Positions 8,905-17,654 of a stretch of 64,000 nt of DNA are shown here, in pieces. Each line of letters begins with the position of its first letter. Positions within the stretch are counted from its first letter, which is position 1. The translations under genes were made by a program, and so were the position numbers. This stretch comes from Novosphingobium subterraneum (lineage in GTDB: Bacteria; Pseudomonadota; Alphaproteobacteria; Sphingomonadales; Sphingomonadaceae): NCBI RefSeq assembly GCF_000807925.1, contig NZ_JRVC01000018.1, positions 52,512-116,511 on the forward strand. Direction: 5' to 3'. The notes under the pieces are model-generated. The model did not search any database, was not told the origin of the DNA, and worked only from the letters and a program-made list of their open reading frames with translations.

Positions 8905-10905
8905 ATGTTTACCGGGTTGCGCAGTCTTGTCGCTCGCGGACGGCGCTTCGGCCGTCCGCTGCGCAATGCTCGTCCCTTCTCTTCCAGCTGGCAGCAGCGC
9001 GAGGGCGACAACTTCACGCTCGCCTATGCGCGAAGCCTGTCGCATCGCCTGCCGCTTCTCTATCTCGTCGTCGTCTTCGACATGCTGCTTGTGGCATTCC
9101 GGTTTCGCCATATCGCGCCTGGCTGGCTGATCGCGCCGGGACCGATATTCCTCGGCGGCTTTGCGCTGTGGCGGGCATATTACTGGCGACCGGCCGCGGT
9201 CGAGCGGCGTGCAACGGCGGTTCTCCGGCGTGATCTCGCCTCGATGAGCTGGCTGGGAGCATTCGCCAGTTTCCTGTTCGCCCTGTGGGGCATGGCGCTC
9301 TACGTCCATGGCGATTGGGAAGCGCAATCCTTCATCCACTATATCTTTGCCGTTACGCTGTTTTCCGGGATTCTCGGCCTCGGCCATTCGCCCATGACGG
9401 CATTGCGCATCGCGATTGCGACAACGATCCCGACCACTGGCCAGATCCTCTTCAGCGGGCATCCGAATGCGGTGATGGTCGTGCTGGTGCAAGTGGTGGT
9501 GACGACCTTGCTGCTGCTGATCACCAACGGCCACCACCGCGATTTCGTGCGGCTTGAACTGTCGCGTCAGCAATTGACCCGGCGAGAGCGCGAAGCGGCG
9601 CGGCTGGCGCAGGAGAACCTGCTCCAGGCAACCATCGATCCGCTGACCGGGGGGCTCAACCGTCGCGCCATCCTCGATCGGCTGGCCGAGGATATCGAAC
9701 GCAGCGGCAGGGGCGTGCAACGGGCATGGCTTGCCTTGATCGACCTCGACGGGTTCAAGCACATCAACGATACCTATGGCCACGCGGCAGGCGATGCCGT
9801 GCTCCAGGCCGTGGCGAATCGGCTTGGCGGAATGGAGCGTGTGCGCTGCTTCGGTCGGCTTGGAGGCGATGAATTCGCCGTGGTGCTCGACCCCTCGCTT
9901 GATCACGCAGCCGCCTTTGCGATCGGTACGGCGCTTTCGGATTCACTGCGCGCCCCGGTGCTGCACGGCGGTGCAGTGCTGCGCTTTTCCGGCTCCATTG
10001 GCGTCCATCGCATGGACGGGCGCAGCGTCAGCGATTGCCTCGAACGGGCCGACGCCGCGCTCTACAAGGCCAAGGAGCTTTCCGATGGCGCCGTCGTCGT
10101 CTTCAGCCCGGACGACGAGGCCGAGCTGCAGGATCGCGCTGCAATCACCCGCCTGTTCAACGAAAGCAATCTCGCTGACCGGCTCAAGCTCGTCTACCAG
10201 CCAATCCTCGATGCCGAGAGCGGCGGCGTGATCGGCCTCGAAGCGTTTGTGCGCTGGAGCCCCGATGGCGAACGCTGGCTGGCACCGGGGCAATTCATGT
10301 CGCTTGCCGAAGCGACGGGGCGGACCGGCGAACTGACCCGCACGGTCATGGCGCGCGCCCTGGCCGAATGCCCGGCGTGGAAGTACGGACGTTGGCTGGC
10401 GATCAACCTCAGCCCCCGCGACGTGATGCGGACTGGCACGGCCGAAGCTCTAGCGCGCCTGGTGGAAGACCATGGGGCGCCGCCGCATTCGATCATCCTG
10501 GAGGTTACCGAACGGGCCCTGCTCGAAGATCCCAAGCGCGCCGAAGCACAATTGCTCGCATTCCGCGCGCGCGGTTTCCGCATCGCGCTGGACGATTTTG
10601 GCGCGGGCTGGTCAAGTCTCAATCAGGTGCACAGCCTGCCGCTCGACATGATCAAGATCGATCAAGAACTGTCCCGCGCCCTCGCCACCGACCCGGGTGC
10701 GCGTTCCCTCGTCGGTACGATCGTTTCACTTGCCTGGCAGCTTGGCATCGACTGCACGATCGAGGGCGTCGAGGACGAAGCGCAGGCCAGCACGGCCCGC
10801 GCTCTGGGCATCCGGCTCATGCAGGGGTATCATCTGGGGCGGCCGCAACCCGCAGCAGAAGCCTTGGCGCTGATCGCGGATAATGCCTTGAGCCTGCGCG
10901 CCTGA
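8905..10905 (+). CDS. Membrane GGDEF-EAL cyclic-di-GMP protein
   Basis: This is a 666-residue protein. About 200 N-terminal residues contain roughly five hydrophobic segments of a putative membrane sensor, followed by a short coiled linker. The GGDEF domain is at about 235-395 with an intact RLGGDEFAVVL. The EAL domain is at about 410-655. Key EAL residues look intact: NLSPRD, EVTERALL, DDFGAGWSSLNQ, IKID and IEGVE. The signature motif itself reads EAF rather than EAL (GLEAFVRW). Both synthesis and breakdown of cyclic-di-GMP are therefore possible. The gene stands alone and ends before the palindromic element at 10940. Confidence 0.9.
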   Translation: MFTGLRSLVARGRRFGRPLRNARPFSSSWQQREGDNFTLAYARSLSHRLPLLYLVVVFDMLLVAFRFRHIAPGWLIAPGPIFLGGFALWRAYYWRPAAVERRATAVLRRDLASMSWLGAFASFLFALWGMALYVHGDWEAQSFIHYIFAVTLFSGILGLGHSPMTALRIAIATTIPTTGQILFSGHPNAVMVVLVQVVVTTLLLLITNGHHRDFVRLELSRQQLTRREREAARLAQENLLQATIDPLTGGLNRRAILDRLAEDIERSGRGVQRAWLALIDLDGFKHINDTYGHAAGDAVLQAVANRLGGMERVRCFGRLGGDEFAVVLDPSLDHAAAFAIGTALSDSLRAPVLHGGAVLRFSGSIGVHRMDGRSVSDCLERADAALYKAKELSDGAVVVFSPDDEAELQDRAAITRLFNESNLADRLKLVYQPILDAESGGVIGLEAFVRWSPDGERWLAPGQFMSLAEATGRTGELTRTVMARALAECPAWKYGRWLAINLSPRDVMRTGTAEALARLVEDHGAPPHSIILEVTERALLEDPKRAEAQLLAFRARGFRIALDDFGAGWSSLNQVHSLPLDMIKIDQELSRALATDPGARSLVGTIVSLAWQLGIDCTIEGVEDEAQASTARALGIRLMQGYHLGRPQPAAEALALIADNALSLRA

Positions 10906-10939
10906 GAGTTCTTTGATCCGAAACTGGCGTTTCGAATCT

Positions 10940-11024
10940 TGCGGCACCGGCCCGCTCCCCCGCCCGGCCACCCATTCAGGATACTTGCGTGGGTGGCCGG
11001 GCGGGGGAGCGGGCCGGTGCCGCA
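10940..11024. repeat. Dispersed palindromic element, copy 1
   Basis: A perfect 35-bp inverted repeat (arms 10940-10974 and 10990-11024) encloses a 15-nt loop reading TTCAGGATACTTGCG. It lies between the convergent GGDEF-EAL and MFS genes. A second, inverted copy sits at 35090-35174 with the same spacing and a nearly identical loop. It resembles a REP-type element or a bidirectional transcription stop; there is no T-tract. Confidence 0.9.
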
Positions 11025-11049
11025 TGAACCTCGCCGGTGGCGAGGTTCA
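11025..11049 (-). terminator. Hairpin downstream of the MFS gene
   Basis: An 11-bp perfect stem (11025-11035 with 11039-11049) closed by a GGT loop lies directly after the MFS stop codon and next to the palindromic element. No U-tract follows on either strand, so this is either a weak terminator or an mRNA-stabilising 3' hairpin. Confidence 0.55.
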
Positions 11050-11051
11050 GA

Positions 11052-12320
11052 TCAATGCTCCAGCACGATCGGGCGCGGCGTGCCCGGCGGGTGCAGGCGG
11101 CGGAACAGTTTCCCCTTTTCGCTGAACAGCACCAGCAGCAGGCTGAGCACGCCTGCTGACAGCAGCGCGAGCGCCAGCGGATGCGCCGTGCCGTCGTAGG
11201 CCTGGCCGACGAAGATCCCGATGACCGAGCCGATCACCATGCGCAGGAAGGCGTGCATCGAATTGGCGCTCCCTGCCGTGCGTTCGAACGGCTGCAGCGC
11301 GATCGAGCCGAAGTTCGCGCCGATGAAGCCGATTAGGATCATGTTCGTGATCATCAGCGGCATGAACTGCCACAGCGTCTGCCCTTCCAGACTCGAGGAG
11401 AAGGTCTGCAGCGCGCTGACGAGGATGAACGCGATTACCGCCGTGTGCGAGACGCGGCGCGCGCCGAAGCGCTCGACGATGCGCGAGTTGGAGAAGCTGG
11501 CGCAGGCCATCATCAGCGCCGAAAAGCCGAACAGCACGGGGAACATCTTGCCCGCGCCGAAGTGTTCGCCGACGAGCTGCTGCGAGGAGTTCACATAGCC
11601 GATCATCGCCCCGAAAGTGAGCGAACCGCCCAGCACGTAGCCGATGGCCGAGCGGTTGGTGGCAGCGTGCCCCATGTTCTTCGCGATCGTCATCGGGCGG
11701 ATCGCCTGGCGATATTCGGGGTGCAGCGTCTCAGGCAGGCGGATATACAGCCATGCCGCCATGCCCGTGGCCAGAACGGCCAGCAGCACGAAGATCCAGC
11801 GCCACCCGGCAAACAGCAGCACGACCTGCCCAATGCTCGGCGCAAGCATCGGCACGACCATGAAGATCACCGAGATGATCGACATCTGCTTGGCCATCTG
11901 ATCGCCCGAGAAGCGATCGCGGATGATGGCACCGGGCAGAACGGCAAGCCCGCCGCAGCCGATCGCTTGCCCCACGCGCATCGCCAGCATGCCGTCGAAC
12001 GAAGTGACGAGCGCGCAGGCCAGCGAAAACAGGATGTAGATCGCCATGCAGGTCAGCAGGACCGGGCGGCGGCCATAGCGATCCGCCAGCGAACCCGGGA
12101 GCAGTGAGGCAAAGCCCGAGGCGAGCAGGAACGTGCCGACCACCAGCTGGCGGCGGTTGGGATCGGCAACGCCAAGATCCGTCGCAATGTCGCCAAGCGC
12201 GGGCAGCATGGCATCGACGGCGAGCGCCTGCATCGCCATGACGAGCGCCATCATCGCGATGGTCTCGCGCTCGCCCATCGTGCGCGGCGCGCGCAGGGTG
12301 TTGGAATCGTTAGCGGGCAT
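11052..12320 (-). CDS. MFS multidrug transporter, Bcr/CflA (DHA1) type
   Basis: This is a protein of about 422 residues with twelve predicted membrane segments. The family motifs LPALGDIATDLGV, GSLADRYGRRPVLL (MFS motif A) and AIGCGGLAVLPGAIIRD match proton-driven drug exporters of the Bcr/CflA subfamily. The ATG at 12320 (MPANDSN...) is preferred because it leaves a short cytosolic tail before the first helix. It diverges from dinB. The substrate is unknown. Confidence 0.87.
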   Translation of the reverse strand: MPANDSNTLRAPRTMGERETIAMMALVMAMQALAVDAMLPALGDIATDLGVADPNRRQLVVGTFLLASGFASLLPGSLADRYGRRPVLLTCMAIYILFSLACALVTSFDGMLAMRVGQAIGCGGLAVLPGAIIRDRFSGDQMAKQMSIISVIFMVVPMLAPSIGQVVLLFAGWRWIFVLLAVLATGMAAWLYIRLPETLHPEYRQAIRPMTIAKNMGHAATNRSAIGYVLGGSLTFGAMIGYVNSSQQLVGEHFGAGKMFPVLFGFSALMMACASFSNSRIVERFGARRVSHTAVIAFILVSALQTFSSSLEGQTLWQFMPLMITNMILIGFIGANFGSIALQPFERTAGSANSMHAFLRMVIGSVIGIFVGQAYDGTAHPLALALLSAGVLSLLLVLFSEKGKLFRRLHPPGTPRPIVLEH

Positions 12321-12406
12321 AATCACCCTTTGAACGAGAATGGCTTCAAATCCCATCCCCCAAAACCGGGTTTATGTTGCAATGCGAAACGGAGTATCGT
12401 GGGCAC

Positions 12407-13543
12407 ATGGAATTTGCGCGAGACCAGGACGAGCCTGACCGTCAGGCGATTGCCTTGCGCAAGATCATCCATGTCGACATGGACGCCTTCTTCGCCAGCG
12501 TCGAGCAGCGCGACGATCCCTCGATCCGGGGCCTGCCCGTGGCGGTCGGCGGATCATCGGGGCGCGGCGTGGTGGCTGCGGCGAGTTACGAGGCGCGCAA
12601 GTTCGGGGTGCGTTCGGCCATGCCCTCGGCCCGTGCGGTGCAATTGTGTCCGGACCTGATCTTCAGGAAACCGCGCTTCGATGTCTACAAGGCGGTGTCG
12701 CAGCAGATCCGCAGCGTTTTCCTGCACTTCACGCCGCACGTCGAGCCGCTCTCGCTGGATGAGGCCTACCTCGACGTGACCGACGACGTGCGCGGGATCG
12801 GTTCGGCCACGCGTATCGCCGAGCTGATCCGCCAGCGCATCAGGGCCGAGACCGGCCTTACGGCAAGCGCCGGGGTGTCCTATAACAAGTTCCTCGCCAA
12901 GCTCGCCAGCGACCAGAACAAGCCGGATGGCCTCTGCGTGATCCGTCCGGGCGAAGGGGCGCAGTTCGTCGGCTCGCTTCCGGTGCGGCGCTTCCATGGC
13001 ATCGGCCCGCGCGGCGCTGAGAAGATGGCCAGGCTGGGCATAGAGACCGGCGCTGACTTGAGGGCCAAGGACCTGGCTTTCCTGCGCGCCAACTTCGGGA
13101 GTTCGGCAGACTATCTCTATCGCGCGGCACGGGGGATCGACCTCAGGCAGGTCAAGGCAGACCGGCCGCGCAAGTCGGTCGGCGGCGAGCGGACGTTCGA
13201 GCGGGACATCTCCTCCGGCCCCGCGCTGCGCGAGACACTGGAGCGGATCATCGAGATCGTGTGGGAGCGGATCGCGCGCAGCGGGGCAACCGGGCGAACG
13301 ATAACGATCAAGATGAAGTTCAACGATTTCACCCCCTGCACGCGCGCCAGGTCCCTGCCGCGCCCGATCGCAGGGAAGGAGGAGTTTGCCGCACTCGCCC
13401 GCGACCTGCTCGATGCGCAATTGCCGCTCCCCAGGCCGATCCGCCTGATGGGGCTGACGCTCTCGGCGCTGGAAGGCGAAGAGGCCGAGGACGGCGACGA
13501 GGGCGCCGCAGCGACGGTGCTTCAGGCCGAACTGCCGTTCTGA
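12407..13543 (+). CDS. dinB: DNA polymerase IV (Y-family translesion polymerase)
   Basis: This is a Y-family polymerase of about 378 residues. The catalytic metal sites are in IIHVDMDAFFASVEQRDDP and SLDEAYLDVTDD, with the thumb HhH segment FHGIGPRGAEKMARLGI and a little-finger domain at the C-terminus. It copies damaged DNA with low fidelity. An earlier in-frame ATG exists at 12374, but the ATG at 12407 is closer to family starts. The last 22 bp overlap the convergent Nudix gene. No LexA box was recognised upstream. Confidence 0.92.
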   Translation: MEFARDQDEPDRQAIALRKIIHVDMDAFFASVEQRDDPSIRGLPVAVGGSSGRGVVAAASYEARKFGVRSAMPSARAVQLCPDLIFRKPRFDVYKAVSQQIRSVFLHFTPHVEPLSLDEAYLDVTDDVRGIGSATRIAELIRQRIRAETGLTASAGVSYNKFLAKLASDQNKPDGLCVIRPGEGAQFVGSLPVRRFHGIGPRGAEKMARLGIETGADLRAKDLAFLRANFGSSADYLYRAARGIDLRQVKADRPRKSVGGERTFERDISSGPALRETLERIIEIVWERIARSGATGRTITIKMKFNDFTPCTRARSLPRPIAGKEEFAALARDLLDAQLPLPRPIRLMGLTLSALEGEEAEDGDEGAAATVLQAELPF

Positions 13544-14007
13544 TCGGCCAGCCAGCGCGCAACCATCTCTCGCACCGGGCCGCTGGTGTTTGCCGGGAGC
13601 GCCTCGGCCGCAAAGAAGCGTGCTTCCTCGATCTCGCGGCCATCGGCGGCGGGCAAGTCCCCTGTCGTCCCAACGACGAGTTCGATCGCATTGGTCCAGC
13701 CCTTGCGGTCCAGCACCACCGTGCCAAGGTGACGCGGCGCATCAAGGATGCAGCCGGTCTCCTCCAACAGTTCGCGTGAGGCTGTCACTTCCGGGCGCTC
13801 GTCACGGCCCAGCCCTCCGCCTGGCAGCATCCACGTGTCGCGCGCGTGGTAGCTGTGCCGGACGAGCAGCACTTCGCCTGCGGCATTGACGGCGATCACG
13901 TTGCAGCCGCGCACGCGCTTGCGCGTGATGCGCCAGTACCACAGCCGCGCGGCATGGGCAGTGCGCAGCAGGGTGCGGTGGAGCGGGCCGGGAAGGAAGT
14001 GCAGCAC
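13522..14007 (-). CDS. Nudix hydrolase
   Basis: This is a 161-residue protein with a complete Nudix box (G-x5-E-x7-RE-x2-EE-x-G) in the segment starting GGLGRDERPEVTASRE and ending LLEETGC. Nudix enzymes hydrolyse nucleoside diphosphates linked to another group; the substrate cannot be inferred. The N-terminal 35 residues are basic and aromatic. The tail overlaps dinB, and the start lies 40 bp downstream of the P450 stop on the same strand, so it may belong to the ligase/P450 transcript. Confidence 0.88.
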   Translation of the reverse strand: MLHFLPGPLHRTLLRTAHAARLWYWRITRKRVRGCNVIAVNAAGEVLLVRHSYHARDTWMLPGGGLGRDERPEVTASRELLEETGCILDAPRHLGTVVLDRKGWTNAIELVVGTTGDLPAADGREIEEARFFAAEALPANTSGPVREMVARWLADQNGSSA

Positions 14008-14047
14008 CAGCCCATTGTGAGGCCGGTGCTGCCGGTTGTCACCCCGG

Positions 14048-15340
14048 TTACGCCGCCTTCCAGCGCAGCGGCAGCGCCTTGAACCCGCCGACGAAGGTTG
14101 AATTCACGCGGCGCGGGCTTCCCGCCAGTTCGAGGCTCTCCACCCGGTCGAGCAGCACATCGAGCAGGATGCGCATTTCCAGGCGGGCGAGGTGCAGGCC
14201 GAGGCACTGGTGGGACCCCGCACCGAACGCAGCGTGCCGGTTGGCCGGGCGCGTCGCGTCGAACTTGCGCGGTTCCGGGAACTGGGCGGGGTCGTGATTG
14301 GCCGCGACGTAGTTCAGCATCAGCCAGTCACCTTCGGCGATCTGCTGGCCGCCAAGTTCGGTGTCGCGTGCGGCGGTGCGCATGAAGTGCTGCACTGGCG
14401 TAGTCCAGCGGATCGCCTCTTCCACGATGCCCGGCAGCAGGCTGCGGTCGGCCTTGGCGCGGGCAAACAGGTCAGGGTCGCGGGCAAGGGCAAGCACGGC
14501 TCCTGCAGAGGAGGCCGAGGTGGTGTCGTGCCCGGCGCTGGCGACGATGATGTAATAGCCCGCCGTATCGCGATCGCTCATCGGTTCGCCATCGATCACG
14601 GCATTGGCGATCACGGTGGCAACGTCCTCCCCGGGGTTCCGGCGGCGCTCGGCAGCAAGCCCGGCAAAGTAGCGCTCGAACTCGGCCACGGCGCCGGCGA
14701 CGATCTGCGAAATCTGTTCGGGCGGCAGGTCCTTGATGCCGGACTTGTTCATGTCCTCGTCCTGCCCGCCGAACATCTGCTGGGTCAGGAACAGCATCTT
14801 CGGCTCGTCCTCCGGCGGCACGCCGAGGATCTGCATGACAACGTGGAGCGGATAGGGCGCAGCGACCAGCGGGATGAAATCGCCTTCCTCGCCCGCCGCC
14901 AGCATCCGGTCGATCGATTCGTTGGCGATCTTGCGGATCTCGCCATCAAGCTTCGACAGGTTCTTGGGCATGAACCAGTCCTGCGTCAGGCGGCGCAGCT
15001 TCGGGTGCTTGGGCGCGTCCATGGCGACGAGCGAATCCACCAGATGCGGGCTCCCGCCGGTGATCGAGCGGGCCAGCATGTCTCCGACGCGCAGGGTGAA
15101 GACGGCCGACTTGGGCCGGTTGAGGAAAGTCGCATTGTCCTTGCTGACCTTCATCACTTCGTCGAAGCCCGAAACCAGCCAGAACGGCTCGTGCTCGTCT
15201 TGGGGCGCGACGACCCGGGCCACGGGCGCCTTGGCGCGAAGGGCATCGAACTGGTCGAGCAACGGGTCCCACGTGCCGTAGGACTTGGGGTCGATGACGG
15301 CGCGGCCCACTTCGGCCGGAACCACTGGAACGCTTGCCAT
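14048..15340 (-). CDS. Cytochrome P450 (bacterial class I)
   Basis: This is a 430-residue soluble P450. The I-helix oxygen-binding motif is AGHDTTSAS, the K-helix motif is EEAIRW, and the heme ligand loop reads FGAGSHQCLG with Cys379. It needs separate ferredoxin and ferredoxin reductase partners, which are not in this window. The start at 15340 (MASVPVVPAEVG) was chosen; the frame remains open into the upstream ligase gene but that part does not look like protein. It is cotranscribed with the acyl-CoA ligase (14-bp gap), which suggests oxidation of an acid or its CoA-linked derivative, for example terpenoid or alicyclic. The substrate is not known. Confidence 0.92.
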   Translation of the reverse strand: MASVPVVPAEVGRAVIDPKSYGTWDPLLDQFDALRAKAPVARVVAPQDEHEPFWLVSGFDEVMKVSKDNATFLNRPKSAVFTLRVGDMLARSITGGSPHLVDSLVAMDAPKHPKLRRLTQDWFMPKNLSKLDGEIRKIANESIDRMLAAGEEGDFIPLVAAPYPLHVVMQILGVPPEDEPKMLFLTQQMFGGQDEDMNKSGIKDLPPEQISQIVAGAVAEFERYFAGLAAERRRNPGEDVATVIANAVIDGEPMSDRDTAGYYIIVASAGHDTTSASSAGAVLALARDPDLFARAKADRSLLPGIVEEAIRWTTPVQHFMRTAARDTELGGQQIAEGDWLMLNYVAANHDPAQFPEPRKFDATRPANRHAAFGAGSHQCLGLHLARLEMRILLDVLLDRVESLELAGSPRRVNSTFVGGFKALPLRWKAA

Positions 15341-15354
15341 TGTCCTGTCCTCCC

Positions 15355-16905
15355 TCAGACCGTGGCCGCTTGCGCGGCTTCGTAGGCCTGCTTGTATTCG
15401 TCGCGGAGCAGGCGCTTGAACAGCTTGCCGGTGGGTTCGCGGGGCAGCTCCTCGCGGAAGTCGATCTGGCGCGGCATCTTCACGCGCGAAAGCTGCGGGT
15501 TCAGCCACTCGGTCAGCTCGGCTGCAAGTGCCGGACCAGCCTCGGCCATGTCGCGCGGCTGGACGACCGCAACGACTTTCTCGCCCATGTCGGGATCGGG
15601 CGCGCCGATCACGGCGACGTCGGCCACCTTGGGATGGGTGACGAGCAGGTTCTCGATCTCCTGCGGGTAGATGTTCACTCCACCCGAAATGATCATGAAG
15701 CTCTTGCGGTCGGTCAGGAAGAGGTAGCCGTCCTCGTCGACCCAGCCCACATCGCCAAGGCTGGTCCAGCCGTGCTTGTTGGTGGCGTCGCGCGTCTTGT
15801 CGGGGTCGTTGTGGTAGGTAAAGGCATTGCCGCCTTCGAAGAACACCTGGCCTTCGGTGCGCGGCGGAACCTCGTCGCCCTCCTCGTTGCAGATGCGGAT
15901 CGTGCCAAGAATCGCGCGACCGACCGAGCCGGGACGCTGCAGCCAGTCCTCGCTGGCGATGAAGGTGAAGCCGTTGCCTTCGGTGCCGGCGTAGTATTCG
16001 CGCAAGGCCGGCCCCCACCACGCGATCATCGCCTGCTTTACCGGCACCGGGCAGGGCGCAGCGGCATGGATCGCGCACTTGAGGCTGGAGATATCGTACT
16101 TCGTGCGGACGTCATCGGGCAGCTTGAGCATGCGCACGAAGTGCGTCGGCACCCACTGGCTGTCGGTGACCTTGTACTTCTCGATCAGTTCGAGGGCATA
16201 CTCGGGATCGAACTTCTCCATCGCGACCACGGTGCCGCCCATGCGGTGAATGGTCATCGACCAGCGCAATGGTGCGGCGTGGTAGAGCGGAGCGGGCGAG
16301 AGATAGACCGCATCGCCGGTGATGCCGAAGGCCTGGTTCGCAATGCCGATCAGCGAATTAACCGCGCCGATCTCGGGGTCTTCGGGAAGCGGAATGCGCA
16401 CGCCCTTGGGCTTGCCCGTGGTGCCCGAGGAATAGAGCATGTCGCAGCCGGCGCGCTCGTCCGCGATGGGCGTGGCAGGCTGCGCCGCCAGCGCGGCGTC
16501 GAGTGAAAGGGGGCCTTCGGTATCGAAGCGCAATTGCGGCACCCCAGGGGCCAGCTTTGCCACTTCGTCGAGCACCGGGGCGGTGTATGCCGAACCGATC
16601 AGCAGGCGGCTGCCACTGTCCTGCGCGATATAGGCAATCTCGGGCGCGGCGAGGCGGCACGAGACGGCGACGTAGACGAGGCCAGCCCGCTGCGCGCCCC
16701 AGGCCAGAGCGAAGAAATCGGCCCGATTTTCAAGGCACAGTGCGATCGTATCGCCGATCTGGAGCCCGTGCGAGCGCAGCAGCTGCGCGAACTGGTTCGA
16801 TTTGGCCTCGAGCTGCGCATAGGTGACCACCTCGCCGCTGCCGCCCATGATCACAGCGGCGCGATCGGGATTGCGGGCGGCATGATACTTGGGGTGGAAA
16901 TGCAC
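15355..16905 (-). CDS. Acyl-CoA synthetase (AMP-forming, FadD-like)
   Basis: This is a 516-residue ANL-superfamily ligase that activates a carboxylic acid with ATP and CoA. The phosphate-binding loop is YSSGTTGKPKGV, the A8 hinge is GYLFLTDRKSFMIISGG, and the catalytic C-terminal lysine lies in PREPTGKLFKR. The first gene of an operon with the P450. A 16-bp TetR-type palindrome lies 53 bp upstream of the start (16958-16973), fitting ligand-controlled expression. The substrate is unknown. Confidence 0.9.
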   Translation of the reverse strand: MHFHPKYHAARNPDRAAVIMGGSGEVVTYAQLEAKSNQFAQLLRSHGLQIGDTIALCLENRADFFALAWGAQRAGLVYVAVSCRLAAPEIAYIAQDSGSRLLIGSAYTAPVLDEVAKLAPGVPQLRFDTEGPLSLDAALAAQPATPIADERAGCDMLYSSGTTGKPKGVRIPLPEDPEIGAVNSLIGIANQAFGITGDAVYLSPAPLYHAAPLRWSMTIHRMGGTVVAMEKFDPEYALELIEKYKVTDSQWVPTHFVRMLKLPDDVRTKYDISSLKCAIHAAAPCPVPVKQAMIAWWGPALREYYAGTEGNGFTFIASEDWLQRPGSVGRAILGTIRICNEEGDEVPPRTEGQVFFEGGNAFTYHNDPDKTRDATNKHGWTSLGDVGWVDEDGYLFLTDRKSFMIISGGVNIYPQEIENLLVTHPKVADVAVIGAPDPDMGEKVVAVVQPRDMAEAGPALAAELTEWLNPQLSRVKMPRQIDFREELPREPTGKLFKRLLRDEYKQAYEAAQAATV

Positions 16906-16957
16906 CGGCCTTGTCCTCTCGCAATTGGCGGACTCAGGCCGCCATTTGCGAGGAAGC

Positions 16958-16973
16958 TTAACCGATCAGTTAA
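16958..16973. promoter_or_regulatory. Candidate TetR-family operator, copy 1
   Basis: TTAACCGATCAGTTAA is a near-perfect palindrome with one mismatched pair. It lies between the fasciclin gene and the acyl-CoA ligase start. A similar site is at 23976-23991 upstream of a HAD phosphatase. Palindromes of this type are common targets of TetR/AcrR regulators of acyl-CoA and xenobiotic metabolism. The regulator is not adjacent. Confidence 0.5.
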
Positions 16974-17063
16974 GGGGCGCAACCGGGATTTGCGAGTCCG
17001 GTTGCACCACCTTGCTGCAATTCTTGCCCGATCCTTTCACAGCGGAATCATCGGCCAAGGCCG

Positions 17064-17624
17064 TTACTGTGGCGCGGGCAGGACGCGGTCGATCGGATAG
17101 ATCACGCCGTTGCGGGCGACGATCGGTTCGCCAACCAGTCTCGGCGCGTCGTCTCCGCTGCCGAGGCGAATGGTGTCGCCGCTGCGGGTGAGCGTGAGAG
17201 GCTGCCCGCCGAGACTGGCGAGGCGCACCGTGCCGTTGGCGCGCTCGATACCCTGCTCCAGATCGGCCCGCGCGACGTAGCCCGGCGAGAGGTGCTGGCT
17301 GACGAGAGCGAGGAGTTGCACCTTGCCGTCCTCGCTTTCCAGCGCCTTGCGATCGGCTTCGGGCAAGGCCTTGATCGCTTCGTTGGTCGGCGCGAACAGG
17401 GTGTAGCTGCCGACGCCCTCGAATGTCTTCTCGAGCCCCGCCGCCTTGATCAGCCGGGCCGATTCCGAAAGATCGCTGCTGTCGTCGAGAGCGTCGAACA
17501 GGTCCTTGCTCGACGCCTCGGCGACTGCGCCGCTGCTCTTGGCATCTGGCACATCGCTCTTTCCGCAGCCGGCAAGGGCGAGCGCTGCTACCAGCACAGT
17601 CCCCATCATCGTATGGCGCACCAT
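17064..17624 (-). CDS. Fasciclin-domain (FAS1) lipoprotein
   Basis: This is a 186-residue protein with a lipoprotein signal ending LALAGC (lipid-modified Cys near residue 20). One FAS1 domain follows, recognised by YTLFAPTNEAIKALP and the C-terminal GVIYPIDRVLPA. FAS1 domains act in adhesion or surface interaction; the bacterial role is unclear. It lies 30 bp downstream of the secreted low-complexity protein gene on the same strand, so they may be cotranscribed. Confidence 0.9.
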   Translation of the reverse strand: MVRHTMMGTVLVAALALAGCGKSDVPDAKSSGAVAEASSKDLFDALDDSSDLSESARLIKAAGLEKTFEGVGSYTLFAPTNEAIKALPEADRKALESEDGKVQLLALVSQHLSPGYVARADLEQGIERANGTVRLASLGGQPLTLTRSGDTIRLGSGDDAPRLVGEPIVARNGVIYPIDRVLPAPQ

Positions 17625-17654
17625 GGAAATCCCCTTCGTGTCTTCGAGTGCAGG

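Noticed and set aside
15341..16078. N-terminal extension of the P450 frame
   Set aside because: The stretch lies inside the acyl-CoA ligase gene in another frame and is Arg-rich with no similarity to P450 N-termini; the ATG at 15340 starts the P450 normally.
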